NCBI GenBank assembly: GCA_021292105.1
Contig: CM037869.1
Location: 34,132,335 to 34,196,334, forward strand
Length of the DNA: 64,000 nucleotides
Direction of reading: 5' to 3'
Origin: Anadara kagoshimensis
Lineage: Eukaryota; Mollusca; Bivalvia; Arcoida; Arcidae
Both the position numbers and the translations under genes were made by a program. The stretch's first letter is position 1. Every line of letters starts with the position of its first letter. Positions 12,361-23,981 of the stretch are shown piece after piece. The notes under the pieces were generated by a model. That model made no database searches. It was not told the origin of the DNA and was given only the letters and a program-made list of their open reading frames with translations.

Positions 12361-12605
12361 CAACTTTCACTAAGGTGTCCTTACTTTACAGGTTTTAGTG
12401 AAGTTAAACACAAGACATCCAACAGCATGATAAATAGCTGTGACACACATGATGTATGACTACCTGCTATAAAAGGTCTCTGTAAAAAGTAAAACTTTCA
12501 CTAAGGTGTCCTTACTTTACAGGTTTTTAGTGAAGTAAAACATAGGACATCCAATATCATGATGAATAGCTGTGACACACATAATTATGACTCTAGTACC
12601 TGCCT
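12361..12605. repeat. Tandem duplication, about 132-bp units
   Basis: Two copies carry 'actttcactaaggtgtcc', 'ttactttacagg', 'gacatccaa', 'atgataaatagctgtgacac' (second copy atgatgaat). The linker 'ctgtaaaaagtaaaac' also occurs at 12,074, so a third partial unit preceded the MITE at 12,184. Confidence 0.65.
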
Positions 12606-13182
12606 TATTTAAAACAAAGAAATCAGGTCCAATTTCTAGACGGGTAATTAATCTTCAAACAACAGTAAAACACATGATCATAATTTATTTCTGATAAAAA
12701 CCGACTTTTATAAAGTCACTGCATCATCTGTAGAATGACTCACGGGAAAACTAAAGTTTATTATACACAGAAAATCTCTTTCATTCTCAGTTAATATAAT
12801 TTGTACAACTAGGGAAATTTAAATATTACTATTATATATTTCAGGTGACAAAAGTAAATACAGTATGACTATATAGATCCTTAGGGACTAGGAAGAACTA
12901 GGATGTTAGGAAAAACTGGGATGAGGTAGGGTGGGGTGACAAAAAGGCTTCATTGATGGAATGGGTTTTACATCCCAGTCAAGAACATTTTACTTATATC
13001 GAAACAACACCAGATATAGGTGAATTGCCATAAATTTTTACCTTTGCAGTGTACTCTCAGGGCAATATGCAGGAAGGGTTCTTTAGGGACTGGGGAGGAC
13101 TGGGATGTTTAGAAGAACTGGGATGAAGTAAGGTGCCAAAAGGGGGTAAAATTGTTGTCCACATTAACAAATATTCAAAATA
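12606..13182. other. Non-coding, with SINE-tail scrap
   Basis: At 12,955-13,040 there is a SINE tail-like piece (tacatcccagtcaagaa...acttatatcg). 'gggactaggaagaactagga' at 12,882 recurs as 'gggactggggaggactggga' at 13,086, a small duplication on both sides of that scrap. No gene. Confidence 0.45.
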
Positions 13183-13343
13183 CATTCAAACCTGTCTATA
13201 AATACCACTCAAAGATGCCTATAAAAGTGACCCTTACATAGAGGTTCAAATACGGGAATAAAGAATGATTAGGATAAAATTATGCTGGCCTTTAAAGCAG
13301 GGGGTCATTATATACAGGTGGCCTTTATGGCAGGTTAGACTTG
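13183..13343 (+). mobile_element. MITE, CAGTC-AACCTGTC family, copy 3
   Basis: The left end reads CATTCAAACCTGTCTATAAA with TA before it; the right end reads GGCAGGTTAGACTTG. The body shares 'gggaataaagaatgattagg' and 'ctggcctttaaagcaggggg' with the family. It is slightly shorter than the other copies. Confidence 0.55.
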
Positions 13344-13950
13344 TCTGACAACCAACCATTTCACAAAAACCTGCTGGAAAAACAGTAGCTTACATCAGTT
13401 CCCAAGAAACTTTCTACAGAAAAGTTTAATATTTGTCAATCAAAAACCTTCACCCAAACCCTATAACATTATACGACAATGGTAATGCTCAAAAAAGGGA
13501 AAATTTGAACAAGGGGAAAAGTTTAAAATCATGACTTCGATAGGACAACAGTACAGAAAAGTGAGCAACCCACGTGTTACAGATAACGGCTAGCGATATT
13601 GTTAATTAATTAAATCATCTTATTTTTGTGTGGTATCATAAAAAGCCATAGAAGTGTGATTAATTTTGATAATGGACAATACAAAACCTTATCAAATGTG
13701 ATACAATGTGATAATTATCTAGTTCTAGTGATCAATAACTGAATTATTACATCTTCATCGCTCACTTGATATCCCTGATTGTCTCTTTGTATCAATCAAT
13801 AACGACCATGAGACATGGGACACAAACCACCATAGTTAAAAATTTACAAGTTTGATTAGCAGAAAATAAAACCCTTTGTAGATTCAATATACAATATGTA
13901 TACTAATCACATCATAATACTGTGAAACTCGACATGGACATAATTTCTTT
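13344..13950. other. Non-coding stretch, no feature seen
   Basis: AT-rich sequence without an open frame, tandem repeat or recognised element. Confidence 0.4.
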
Positions 13951-14011
13951 CACTACTGATGAGGAATTGTATTCCGAAACGGCCGTCTAGTGCTGTAAAT
14001 ATAAAACTGGT
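13951..14011 (-). repeat. 60-bp repeat, right partner of an inverted pair
   Basis: 'cactactgatgaggaattg', 'tattccgaaacggccgt' and 'gtaaatataaaactgg' are the inverse of 9,981-10,039. A 65-residue open frame (13,959-14,156) crosses it and is not taken as a gene. Confidence 0.6.
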
Positions 14012-14169
14012 AGATTATGTAATTTCATTTCTTCTACTCAGGATGGATGAGTGTCAAAGTTACTTCACATTGAAAAAGATCAGTTTTCTTTCATTGTGGA
14101 GGAAAAGGGTATCTATAGAAAGACCCCCACCTTCAGAAAGCAACCCTAGGTGGTAAGAGGCACATGTAA

Positions 14170-14950
14170 TTGTCTATCAGTACTTGTGACCACTTAGACA
14201 CTGTGGACTCGCAATGACTTAGACCATTTAGACACTATGTCCCCACAGTACTTTAGACCACCCAGACACTATGGACTCCACTTAGACACTTTGGACTACA
14301 ATACCTTTGACCACTAAGAAACAGTGGACTCCCAATACCTAAGACCAGTCAGATACTTTGGACTCTAAAACCTCACAGTACGTCGGACCATTCATACACT
14401 GACACTTTAGACTTGTAATTCCTTAGACCATTCAGACAATATGACCTCACATTACTTAAAAAGACCAGTCAGATACTTTGGATTCTAAGACCTCACAGTA
14501 CGTCGAACCATTCATACACTTTGGACTCCACTTAGACACTTTTGACTTGCAGTACTTAAGACCAGTCAGATACTTTGGACTCTAAGACCTCACAGTACAT
14601 CGGACCATTCATACACTTTGGACTCCACTTAGACACGTTTGACTTGCAGTACTTAAGACCAGTCAGATACTTTGAACTCTAAGACCTCACAGTACATCGG
14701 ACCATTCATACACTTTGGACTCCATTTAGACACTTTTGACTTGCAGTACTTAAGACCAGTCAGATACTTTGGACTCTAAGACCTCACAGTACATCGGACC
14801 ATTCATAAACTTTGGACTCCACTTATACACTTTTGACTTGCAGTACTTAAGACCAGTCAGATACTTTGGACTCCACTTAGACACTTTGGGCTTGCAGTAC
14901 CTTAGACGATTGAAACAATATGACCTCACAGTACTTTAGACCATTTATGC
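14170..14950. repeat. Minisatellite, about 97-bp units with 20-40-bp subunits
   Basis: Late units begin 'aagaccagtcagatacttt' near 14,557, 14,654, 14,752 and 14,849 (period about 97). Each also holds 'ctaagacctcacagtac', 'ggaccattcatacacttt', 'ggactccacttagacac' and 'gacttgcagtac'. Within a unit the phrases themselves look like diverged copies of a shorter 'ttagacactttggactc' word. The left part (14,170-14,450) is less regular. Confidence 0.8.
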
Positions 14951-16170
14951 ATTAATCAAACATTAATTTTTTATATGAAAACAAGAGTTTTAATCACATT
15001 TAAAAATACTAGACTCTCAAACTTTCCCAATTTTGTTTGGTTTAGGCAAATGGAAACTTAACTTAGTAAACGTTTAACAAAACAAAACCCAATATAGATA
15101 TGCTATGAAAAAATTAATTTAAAAACCACTTGGTTACATAACTGTGGAAATTTTGGCTAGAAATAGGACAACCTTTTAGACAAATCCTGATATAAATTGA
15201 CAGTTAGGCCCAATTTTTTTCCTCCATATTGCAAATAAGAACAACATTTCAGATAATCCTCAGAGTCCTGATATTAATTGCCAATTAGACCTAATTTATT
15301 CTCCATACTGAAGTTATTAACATCAGGCCTGTGACCAGGAGCCCTAATATAGGATATTAATGTACAATCAATATTCAATTATGATATTGACCTTTAATGT
15401 CAGACTTTTAATCAGTATTGATTTTATCTGTCCTCAAGTTTCCATATTTTTAAGGTTAGAAATAACCATTTGCATAAAAATACTGTCGCAGAGAATAACA
15501 GCTAGCTAATTGATTGGTCTACATTTTTTATGTGTCCTTATCTCAAAATTTTCATATTTTGGAGGAAAGAAATAACCATTTGCATAAAAATACTGTCACA
15601 GAGAATTACAGCTAGCTAATTGATTGGTTTAAAATAAAGCATGTATAATAGCAGTTTATAAATGGAGAGAATGCAGTTTCAGCAAATTTAGAATACCCAA
15701 GTAACATCTGTTCATTCAAACTGAAGTATGACATTTTTTCATATAAATGCATGCATAACGTGTTACATCAAATCAGCATTTTTTCATATATTCTCAACAA
15801 GATCTCAAGAATTTTAAGTAAACTAAAATTTATGTTGGTGTGTTTTGTAATTTTGTAATTTCCAACTTTTTTCCGTGGGATATAATATTTGCAGATTCAT
15901 GAAACTCACTATTAGATTGTAAATATACATTACTTTATGCATGGAAAAAATTGCAAAGAAAAAAATCGACAGAAAAAAAGTGAAAATGTTAATTCTGGCT
16001 GTATCACATGGTAAACAGATAAATATCACTTGTATACCCTGTAAAACAAAAAGTCAGAAGAACAAAAAATGGCAGACCTATCGGAAATTACCGGGTACCA
16101 AAAATAAATTTATATAACAACTAGTACAAGTACTAAGCTGCATAAAATAAAATTCACATTGAATGTGATG
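14951..16170. other. AT-rich non-coding stretch with one duplication
   Basis: At 15,453-15,625 two units 110 bases apart share 'gaaataaccatttgcataaa', 'aatactgtc' and 'cagctagctaattgattgg'. The remainder is AT-rich with no gene. Confidence 0.5.
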
Positions 16171-16173
16171 ATT

Positions 16174-16265
16174 AACAGATCACCGGCCACGCCCACAATG
16201 TTCCGACAAAGGCCTGGTATGCTTGAATTACACACAAAAAGAACGAAAACTGGCCGGCGATCTGT
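16174..16265. mobile_element. Short element with 15-bp inverted ends
   Basis: The left end is ACAGATCACCGGCCA and the right end TGGCCGGCGATCTGT; they are inverse complements apart from one base. The inside (tgttccgacaaaggcctgg, gcttgaattacacacaaaaa) recurs at 22,150-22,237, where the right end is cut short. This is a 92-bp MITE-like unit of unknown superfamily. Confidence 0.6.
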
Positions 16266-16744
16266 CAATTCTGTAACAAACAAACAAAAGTTAATAATAT
16301 AATAAAAGTTGAAAAAGATATTTTGCCACTTAATACCGGTATTTTTAAATAAATTGAAAATGGAAAAATTTTCTTTTTCAAACAATAGCATCAAAGAAAA
16401 TGCAAAATACCAACTGATAATTTTCATTAACTAACACTAGTCAAAAAATGCTTGAATAATCCTGGAATTCTCACAGCTGAGCAGGAAATCATATTTCAGA
16501 GTTTATGTCCGCCAAAAAACATATGGTAACTTGTTTGACTGAGTTAAAGTGGTCAGGAGTTGCTGAGCAGGACCCCGAGTGTATGGACAAATACTGAAAG
16601 TTTAGTGGTGAAGACACATAAGGCCCTTGTGGAAAGACAGAGGATACATGCGACACAACACTTGGAACCAAAGTTGTGACAACATGTACCATAAATATTG
16701 TACCATGTTTTAATCTGATGATAACATACGTCTCCATATAATAT
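16266..16744. other. Non-coding stretch
   Basis: Minus-strand open frames of 65-105 residues cross this stretch (16,110-16,427 and 16,489-16,779) but show no family resemblance, and the first runs through the inverted-end element. Not called as genes. Confidence 0.4.
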
Positions 16745-17065
16745 GGACATCTGTCTAAATGTTGAGGAGAAAATGTCACATCAAATTAAACCTGGATTTT
16801 ATTTTATTTTTGTCTAAATGTTGGCAAAATATCACATCAGAGACTATACATGATTTTTATTTTTTCATATTTTTATTTTTTGGTCTAAATTCTGATAAAA
16901 TATCACATCAGATTAAATCATGATTTTTATTTTTTCATATTTTTTTGGTCTAAATTCTGAGAAAATATCACATCAGATTAAATCACGATTTTCATTTTTT
17001 AAATTTTTTTTTGTCTATATGTTGAGAAAATATTACATCAGAGATTATACATGATGTTTATTTTT
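16745..17065. repeat. Tandem repeat, about 75-bp AT-rich units
   Basis: About four to five units share 'tttttggtctaaattctga', 'aaaatatcacatcaga' and 'ttatacatgatttttatttt' with small changes. Confidence 0.65.
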
Positions 17066-17687
17066 GACTACTTTGTAACTAAGGTGATTATTTTTTACAG
17101 CCTACACAATGAGCGGGTATTAAATCATCATAAGATGAAATAATAAATGGTCGTCAAATATCAAAATGAAACATCAAAACAAAATTGCACATGTGCTTGT
17201 AGCAGACAATTTTTAATTTCTTTTTTCCTGAAGCATTTAATTTAGAAGCATTTTTTAATCTACATAGATCTATTACCCCATAACAAAGTATGTAATCTAT
17301 TTGATATTTTATGGATTACAACATGTTTATCATATACCAAAACCAGGACCCAGTTGTTTGAAGCTTGATTAGCTTAATCAATGATTTACAAAAATTTAAA
17401 ATATCAATTAAAATCATCATATCATCTTCAAATCCATAGATTTATAGCCACATGTTTCATTTTGTTGAAATTCTATTCACTAGCGACATTTTCAACATAA
17501 CTTCACAACAGATTTGTAATCCTGCATTATTTAAATTTTGACTACCGGTAATCAATTGATTAAACTAATCAGGCTTCAAACAGCTCACCCTGTTGTCTTC
17601 TAGATAATCTGTATAAATCCAGAAATTTTAAAATACTATGGAACAACTGAATACTGGCCTTATGTGCATGTTGTCCAATTTTTAATA
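17066..17687. other. AT-rich non-coding stretch
   Basis: No gene or clear repeat. 'gcttgattagcttaatcaat' (17,362) and 'attgattaaactaatcaggc' (17,553) are near-inverse, so this roughly 210-base piece may be a worn short inverted-end element. Confidence 0.4.
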
Positions 17688-17925
17688 CTATGTTTCCATC
17701 CATGGTAACCAAAATTTCATTGGTTACCAATTTCTGAAAAATTCTTTCAAAAATAACCTATTTGAGCAATTCTTGGAAAAATACCTTAAAAGGAACTAAT
17801 ATGTCTATGGAAAATTTCGGAAATTTGGCTACTAAGAATTTTACCCCATAAATAGCAATAATGCTGATGTGGCTTTAAACAATAACTCATTCATTTACTA
17901 AGAATTTTAAATTTGTGGAAACCTA
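17688..17925 (+). mobile_element. MITE, CTAGGTTTCCAT family, copy 1 (expanded)
   Basis: The head 'ctatgtttccatccatgg', 'taaccaaaatttcattgg' and the tail 'tttaaatttgtggaaaccta' match the family. About 65 extra bases (17,845-17,900) enlarge this copy between the 'ggctactaagaatttta' word and its repeat. Confidence 0.55.
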
Positions 17926-18522
17926 GTAATACAATCACATACATTTGTATAATATATAATAAGGGTTAAAAAATTTTTTGAAATGGAAGGTCAAGGATCT
18001 GTCGCCTCTATTTTTGGCAGGCCCCACAAAAATTTTGAAAGTCCAATTTCCAAACTGAATTGTCCATGTACAATCTTGTTATCATATAGAAAGAGCAGCA
18101 TTATCCTGCTAAACCTAACTGCAGGTCCAATAAACTTTTACAGACTTTTTCAAAGGTCCCAATGTAATATCACTAGGTACTGGACCTCGGACCTGAGGAA
18201 TTTTGAACCCCTTATATCATACAAATCTCTTGTATACCATTTTTTGCTACATTGGTAATACAACAGCAAGTCCCAACACAGTAATCATTACTCAAACAAC
18301 ATAATACTATAATCAGATTCTCTTTATTTTTGTCTATGGAACCCTAAACCAATATTGCTACAACATATTTTAAATGGGCCTCATCACTATACCATGTGAT
18401 CAATACCTCATAATGCCTGCAAGGAATGATATGGAAAATGGTTTATATCGAAAATCCCCGAAATAACATGGTTTTATAGAAAAACATCAACATTCCACAC
18501 AGACATTATGGAGTATTACATG
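17926..18522. other. Non-coding, no gene
   Basis: An open frame of 91 residues (17,983-18,258, plus) has no recognisable family. It includes 'gggttaaaaaattttttgaa' and a product-like phrase of hAT remnants, so it is more likely transposon debris than a gene. Confidence 0.35.
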
Positions 18523-18694
18523 CTATGTTTCCATTCCTGGTAGCCAAAATTGCCATTGGCTACTAATTTCTGAGGAATTTTTTCAAAAAGTAACCTATTT
18601 TAGCAAATTTGTGGAAAAATACTTTAAAAAGGACTATATTTTCACAAATTTTAGAAATTTGGCTACTAATTATTTTAAATTTGTAGAAACCTAG
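18523..18694 (+). mobile_element. MITE, CTAGGTTTCCAT family, copy 2
   Basis: The 172-bp element starts CTATGTTTCCATTCCTGGTA and ends TTTGTAGAAACCTAG; the first and last nine bases are near-inverse. ACATG stands directly outside both ends, a likely 5-base target duplication. A third copy begins seven bases after it. Confidence 0.65.
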
Positions 18695-18701
18695 ACATGG
18701 C

Positions 18702-18870
18702 CTACGCTTCCATTCCTGGTAGCTAAAATCATCAATGAGTCAAAGACTGCTAATTTCTAAGAAATTCTTTCAAAAACAATCTATATTACTAATTTTGTGA
18801 AAAAAGACTTGAAACAGGACTATATTTTCACAAATTTTGGAAATTTGGCTACTAATAATTTCAAAGTTAT
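18702..18870 (+). mobile_element. MITE, CTAGGTTTCCAT family, copy 3 (right end worn)
   Basis: It starts CTACGCTTCCATTCCTGGTA and keeps 'tttcacaaattttggaaatt' and 'tggctactaataattt', then loses similarity before a terminal repeat is reached. Confidence 0.55.
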
Positions 18871-19522
18871 GTGGTTCGTACATGTTCCACACGGTATGCA
18901 GGTAAATCCAATTTCTTTCTTTATATAACTAATCAAAAATAAAACTTCTAGTACCTTAGTATGCCTACAATTCCGGCACATTAAAAAAGCTTGCTTGCTC
19001 TGGTTATATGATATACATGTACGCTCTTTTTTAAATTTGTACAGACAACTCTAGTTTGGTCAAATGAACTGCAGATTCATTGGAGAAACAAAACAAATTT
19101 GGGCTGATTTGACCAGAGGGGCTGTTACTGGATATTGCCTACAGTTCATATGTAAAGGGATGGGTTTCTCCACTGAGGCATGAATACAAATATGGTCATG
19201 GCTGTATCAGGTATGAAGGTGATTGACAGGTGAAGTAAAAAAAAAAAAAAAAAAAAATAAGTAGGAAATTTGATACTCTGATTGTTATATATGAATTAAG
19301 ATACAAATTGATTGCTATATATAGTAACATCTTACTATATATATTAGATACCTACATGTCGGTAAAGTCTTCACATATTAAATAATATAAAATATAATGA
19401 TGTATAATTTGGTCAGTTTTTAAATTAAAAATTCAAGCATGTCATTTATCAATATATAAAATATCCACATGCTTCTGAAAAAAGCACATACAAATATAAC
19501 ATCATTTTAATAACTTTCTAAC
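18871..19522. other. Non-coding stretch with a poly(A) run
   Basis: A run of about 22 A at 19,237-19,258 might be the tail of a retroposed copy, but no body was recognised before it. AT-rich sequence follows. Confidence 0.4.
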
Positions 19523-19698
19523 ATGGCTACCGGGATACATGTGGTTTCCATAGTAACTTCAAAACAAGGCTACCGGGATACACATGGTTTCCATAGTAAC
19601 TCCAAAACAAGGCTACCGGGATACACATGGTTTCCATAGTAACTCCAAAACAAGGCTACTGGGATACACATAGTTTCCATAGTAACTGCTTATCCAGT
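19523..19698. repeat. Four 43-bp repeats with an X-box-like palindrome
   Basis: Each unit reads 'ggctaccgggatacacatgg', then 'tttccatagtaactccaaaa', then 'caa'. The GTTTCCATAGTAAC core is an imperfect palindrome close to the RFX X-box (GTNRCC, spacer, RGYAAC): its right half matches and its left half misses one position. Non-coding. Confidence 0.75.
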
Positions 19699-19863
19699 GA
19701 AGATCACATGATCTATCCAGCACTTTCTATTGGTTAATTGTCTCATCTAATAATTTATTATACTCTGGCTAAATTGTATTGTCACTAGATCCAACCTGTT
19801 AAAAAAAAGAAGAAAAAGGACATTAAGTTTCAGTTTATACCAGTAATAACCACATACCGTATA

Positions 19864-21164
19864 TTTAAATGACAAGTTTAGGGCTAAGTTTAAATGACAA
19901 GTTCAGGACTCAGTTTAAATGACAAGTTCAGGACTCAGTTTAAATGACAAGGTCAGGACTCAGTTTAAATGACAAGTTCAGGACTCAGTTTAAATGACAA
20001 GGTCAGGACTCAGTTTAAATGACAAGTTCAGGACTCAGTTTAAATGACAAGGTCAGGACTCAGTTTAAATGACAAGTTCAGGACTCAGTTTAAATGACAA
20101 GGTCAGGACTTAGTTTAAATGACAAGTTCAGGACTCAGTTTAAATGACAAGTTCAGGACTTAGTTTAAATGACAAGTTCAGGACTAAGTTTAAATGACAA
20201 GTTCAGGACTCAGTTTAAATGACAAGTTCAGGACTCAGTTTAAATGACAAGGTCAGGACTCAGTTTAAATGACAAGTTCAGGACTCAGTTTAAATGACAA
20301 GGTCAGGACTCAGTTTAAATGACAAGTTCAGGACTAAGTTTAAATGACAAGGTCAGGACTTAGTTTAAATGACAAGTTCAGGACTCAGTTTACATGACAA
20401 GTTCAGGACTAAGTTTAAATGACAAGTTCAGGACTCAGTTTAAATGACAAGTTCAGGACTTAGTTTAAATGACAAGTTCAGGACTTAGATTAAATGACAA
20501 GTTCAGGACTCAGTTTAAATGACAAGTTCAGGACTCAGTTTAAATGACAAGTTCAGGACTTAGTTTAAATGACAAGTTCAGGACTTAGTTTAAATGACAA
20601 GTTCAGGACTCAGTTTAAATGACAAGGTCAGGACTTAGTTTAAATGACAAGGTCAGGACTCAGTTTAAATGACAAGTTCAGGACTCAGTTTAAATGACAA
20701 GTTCAGGACTCAGTTTAAATGACAAGGTCAGGGCTCAGTTTAAATGACAAGTTCAGGACTAAGTTTAAATGACAAGTTCAGGACTCAGTTTAAATGACAA
20801 TTTCAGGACTCAGTTTAAATGACAAGGTCAGGACTTAGTTTAAATGACAAGTTCAGGACTCAGTTTAAATGACAAGGTCAGGACTCAGTTTAAATGACAA
20901 GTTCAGGACTCAGTTTAAATGACAAGTTCAGGACTCAGTTTAAATGACAAGGTCAGGACTCAGTTTAAATGACAAGGTCAGGACTCAGTTTAAATGACAA
21001 GTTCAGGACTCAGTTTAAATGACAAGTTCAGGACTCAGTTTAAATGACAAGTTCAGGAATCAGTTTAAATGACAAGGTCAGGACTCAGTTTAAATGACAA
21101 GGTCAGGACTCAGTTTAAATGACAAGTTCAGGACTCAGTTTAAATGACAAGTTCAGGACTCAGG
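19864..21164. repeat. 25-bp satellite array, about 52 copies
   Basis: The unit is 'tttaaatgacaagttcagga' plus 'ctcag', head to tail with an exact 25-base step (gacaag at 19,921, 19,946, 19,971 and so on). Two main variants differ at one base (AAGTTCA or AAGGTCA). In 19,921-20,110 and 20,221-20,350 they alternate strictly, making a 50-bp higher-order unit, while elsewhere runs of one variant occur. Low divergence implies recent amplification. No open frame crosses it. Confidence 0.92.
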
Positions 21165-21875
21165 GTTCCTCATTTACAAAAATCTGTAAACGTTTACACT
21201 GATGCAATTAAATGAAATGGTTCCGTTTACATGAAACATTCAAAACTATAACATATATATACTATATATCGAAAACATCAGATTTTAAGGTTTACAACTG
21301 CTACAATGATCAACTTGCTTCTTTATTGAATGGTGTTAGATGTTAAGATTTTGTATTTGAATATTTGGTTACTAAAAATTGCATCTTTTGAATTTTTTTT
21401 AAAATATGTGCACTGCATTCCAAAGTATCACATTAACTAACTGTTTACACATTTACAAATTTTGAAAACATTTACTAGCCAAACACAAAACATAAAAATG
21501 TACACTTGGAAGCCTTATTCAGGACCCAGTTTCACAATAATTTCTTAAAATTCACATAAAATTAACAAATTTTAATAATCTTTTCTACATCTATTAATAA
21601 ATAATTTTTGACAGAATTAAATACAAATTTTTTATGCTAGAAGTGTTCTTCAAAATGACACCTTAAATTTCTAAATTTCACAAAAATATACAAAATTATA
21701 AAGATTTGAAATTTTCCCTGATTTAAGTTAAGGCATGATTCAGAAACTGGTCCCGATTAGTTGCAAACTCCCATGGACAATATGACTATATAGAAATTTA
21801 TGACAAAATGGTAACTCCATAATACATGTGGTATTAAAATGATATAATTTTTCAAACTCCTCAGAAAAAAAAAAC
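21165..21875. other. AT-rich non-coding stretch
   Basis: No gene is seen. Words such as 'ggacccagtttcacaataat' hint at worn elements without clear ends. Confidence 0.4.
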
Positions 21876-21955
21876 CACTGCGGTAGCTCAATTAGTCGGG
21901 TCTTCAATCCATAAGTGGGAGGCTGACCCAAGACTTGAAACTTTTCTCTGTTCTT
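21876..21955 (+). repeat. tRNA-derived SINE head fragment
   Basis: 'accactgcggtagctcaatt' (A box region), a ruined B box, then 'tgacccaagacttgaa' match the head of the SINE at 22,391 and of the minus-strand copies at 29,060, 31,651 and 43,059. Confidence 0.6.
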
Positions 21956-22149
21956 TTGCCAAACACACTATATTACAAAATGAAAGTCACAGTTCTTTCA
22001 GAATGAAACTTAAAATAAGAAGGGGTTCAACTTAACACTCAACCTCCCAAATGCAAGCACTCAACCAACTGAGCTTTTAAAGACTTGAATTCAAATTTTA
22101 AAGGTTTTACATCAAAAAATTTATAAAAGATCACTGGTTGAAAGAAAAC

Positions 22150-22237
22150 TGACAGATCGTCGGTCACACCCACATTGTTCCGACAAGGGCCTGGCATGCT
22201 TGAATTACACACAAAAAGAATGAAAACCTGGCCAAAA
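22150..22237. mobile_element. Second copy of the ACAGATC short element
   Basis: It starts GACAGATCGTCGGTCAC and carries 'tgttccgacaagggcctgg' and 'gcttgaattacacacaaaaa' as at 16,174-16,265. The right inverted end is replaced by 'ctggccaaaattg'. Confidence 0.55.
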
Positions 22238-22390
22238 TTGTGCCATTTAATGACATCACTGACACTAGTACAACATTAGCTGCCGTGACACTGCTTTGGT
22301 ACCCTGATGGTGGCCAGTGTCCAAACATAAAAGGCATAGCTGGCAATTCGTTAATTACACTGCTATGTCTCCAACATGTGGATAGACACA

Positions 22391-22716
22391 CAGCAGTAGC
22401 TCAGTTGGTAGAGTGCTCGTTTCGTTAGTGGAAGGTCGTGGGTTCGAACCTCGACCGGGTCTGACCCAAGACTTGGAAGTGTGCAGTGACTGTTCTTTCA
22501 CCAAGCACTCGGCATTAGGAAATGAAAGTCACGGTTCTTTCTGATGAGAACTTTAAATAAACTATGTCCGGTGTCACGGTTGGCTTGGCACGATAAAGAA
22601 CCCTACTGTATAATGCCATCAGCGCAATGCACAGGCAAAATTTCTGCCCCTTCGCCTATAGCTGGCGACATCTCGATATAAGTCAAACACCATTACTACT
22701 ATTACTCCAACATGTG
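22391..22716 (+). repeat. tRNA-derived SINE, nearly complete
   Basis: The head has a clear Pol III A box (TAGCTCAGTTGGTAGAGTG) and B box (GGTTCGAACC, 22,441-22,450), i.e. a tRNA-like 70 bases. The body holds 'gtctgacccaagacttgg', 'cggcattaggaaatgaaagt', 'gataaagaaccctactgta', 'taatgccatcagcgcaatgc' and 'cctatagctggcgacatctc'. The end is 'accattactactattact'. The body is shared with the inverse copies at 29,060-29,389 and 43,059-43,372. Not a functional tRNA: the acceptor ends do not pair. Confidence 0.8.
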
Positions 22717-23132
22717 GACTGGCTTTTATTTCACACCCTGTATATGTAAGGATAAGTATTACACAAGGTTATGATCTGACAAATGTATGTATAAAGTTTA
22801 AATATGTTACATAGATACTTAGATAATGTACTTCCTGGGTCAGGAAGAATATAAACAAATACTGTACTGTTTACAGGTAAAATATCTATATATCAGACAA
22901 CATAAGTATCTATAGATAAAGTCTGACTAACACAGTCACATAATGTCAGGATGGCAGTGTTCATTCCAGAATGGGGACATGGGGCCATTGATCCCTTATT
23001 TTGCCAAATGGCTGATTGTTAATGTTTATGTGACAACATAAGTATCCATGTAAAAAGTTAGGTTTTCTCTATGACTAAAAGAGTCACATAATGTCACATA
23101 TATATACCGGGATTACAGCGTTCATTCTAAAG

Positions 23133-23588
23133 CAGGGCTTCGATTATCATTATTCACTCATCCACTCGTCCTGACGAGTGAAATGTGTACTGGGACGAGT
23201 GATGTTGTTATTGCACTTGTCATGGTGCCGAGTTAAATTTATCAGACATATACATCATGAGCTTGTTACAATTAATAAACAACAGACAATTTAGGGTCAA
23301 TTGTAACGATCCGGGGCCCCTTTGTAAAAATCTTGTCATTCTGTTACAAAAGTGAATCAACAAAATCATTTGAAGGTTTGCATCATATGTCCAAACCATT
23401 TTGCAATCAGAAGTCACTTAGTGTAACGTAAAATCCAACTGATGTTCCGAGTGTTAATATATATTTGTCAGTCATCTGTAAAAGTCCACTTGTGGTGACT
23501 GTGCCGAGTTAAATTTTCAAGTGCTGAGTGGTTTTCTTATTTAATTAGGCACTGTGCCAAGTGGAATTAAAAATTCTATCTAAGGCCT
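23133..23588. mobile_element. Insertion with CAGGGCTT-like ends, probably hAT-type
   Basis: It starts CAGGGCTTCGATTATC and ends CTATCTAAGGCCTG; the first and last eight bases are inverse complements apart from one base. It interrupts the tandem units at 22,920-24,075. The inside includes 'cactcgtcctgacgagtg' (a short palindrome) and repeated 'gtgccgagttaaattt'. CAGGG ends are typical of hAT elements. No transposase remains. Confidence 0.5.
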
Positions 23589-23809
23589 GTAAAGGGGTGA
23601 CATGGGGCTTATTGATCCCTTATTTTGCCAAATGGCTGATTGTTAATGTTTACGTGACAACATAGGTATCTATGGATAAAGTTAGGTTTTCTCTATGACT
23701 AAAAGAGTCGCATAATGTCACCTATATACCGGTACCAGATTGGAAGTATTCATTCCTAGAAGGGCCACATGGGGCTACTGATCCCTTATTTTGCCAAATG
23801 GCCCATTGT

Positions 23810-23981
23810 CTAGGTTTCCATAAATTTAAAATAATTAGTAGCCAAATTTCCAAAATTTGTGAAAATATAGTCCTTTTTAAAGTATTTTTCCACAAATATG
23901 CTAAAATATGTTACTTTTTGAAAGAATTCCTCAAAAATTTGTAGCGAATGGTGATTTTGGCTACCAGGAATGGAAACATAG
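23810..23981 (-). mobile_element. MITE, CTAGGTTTCCAT family, copy 4, with clean target duplication
   Basis: The 172-bp element starts CTAGGTTTCCATAAATTT and ends CCAGGAATGGAAACATAG; the end 12-mers are inverse complements with one mismatch. CATTGT flanks it directly on both sides (23,804-23,809 and 23,982-23,987). It lies inside the third unit of the 190-bp array. Its orientation is opposite to the copies at 17.7-18.9 kb. Confidence 0.75.

Noticed and set aside
19864..21164. A CRISPR-like array
   Set aside because: Units are directly head to tail with no unique spacers, in an animal genome; it is a satellite.
22391..22462. A possible functional tRNA gene with good A and B boxes
   Set aside because: The acceptor ends do not pair and the same body follows the head at several loci, so it is a SINE head. 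The same applies to 29,365, 43,330, 53,822 and 61,365.
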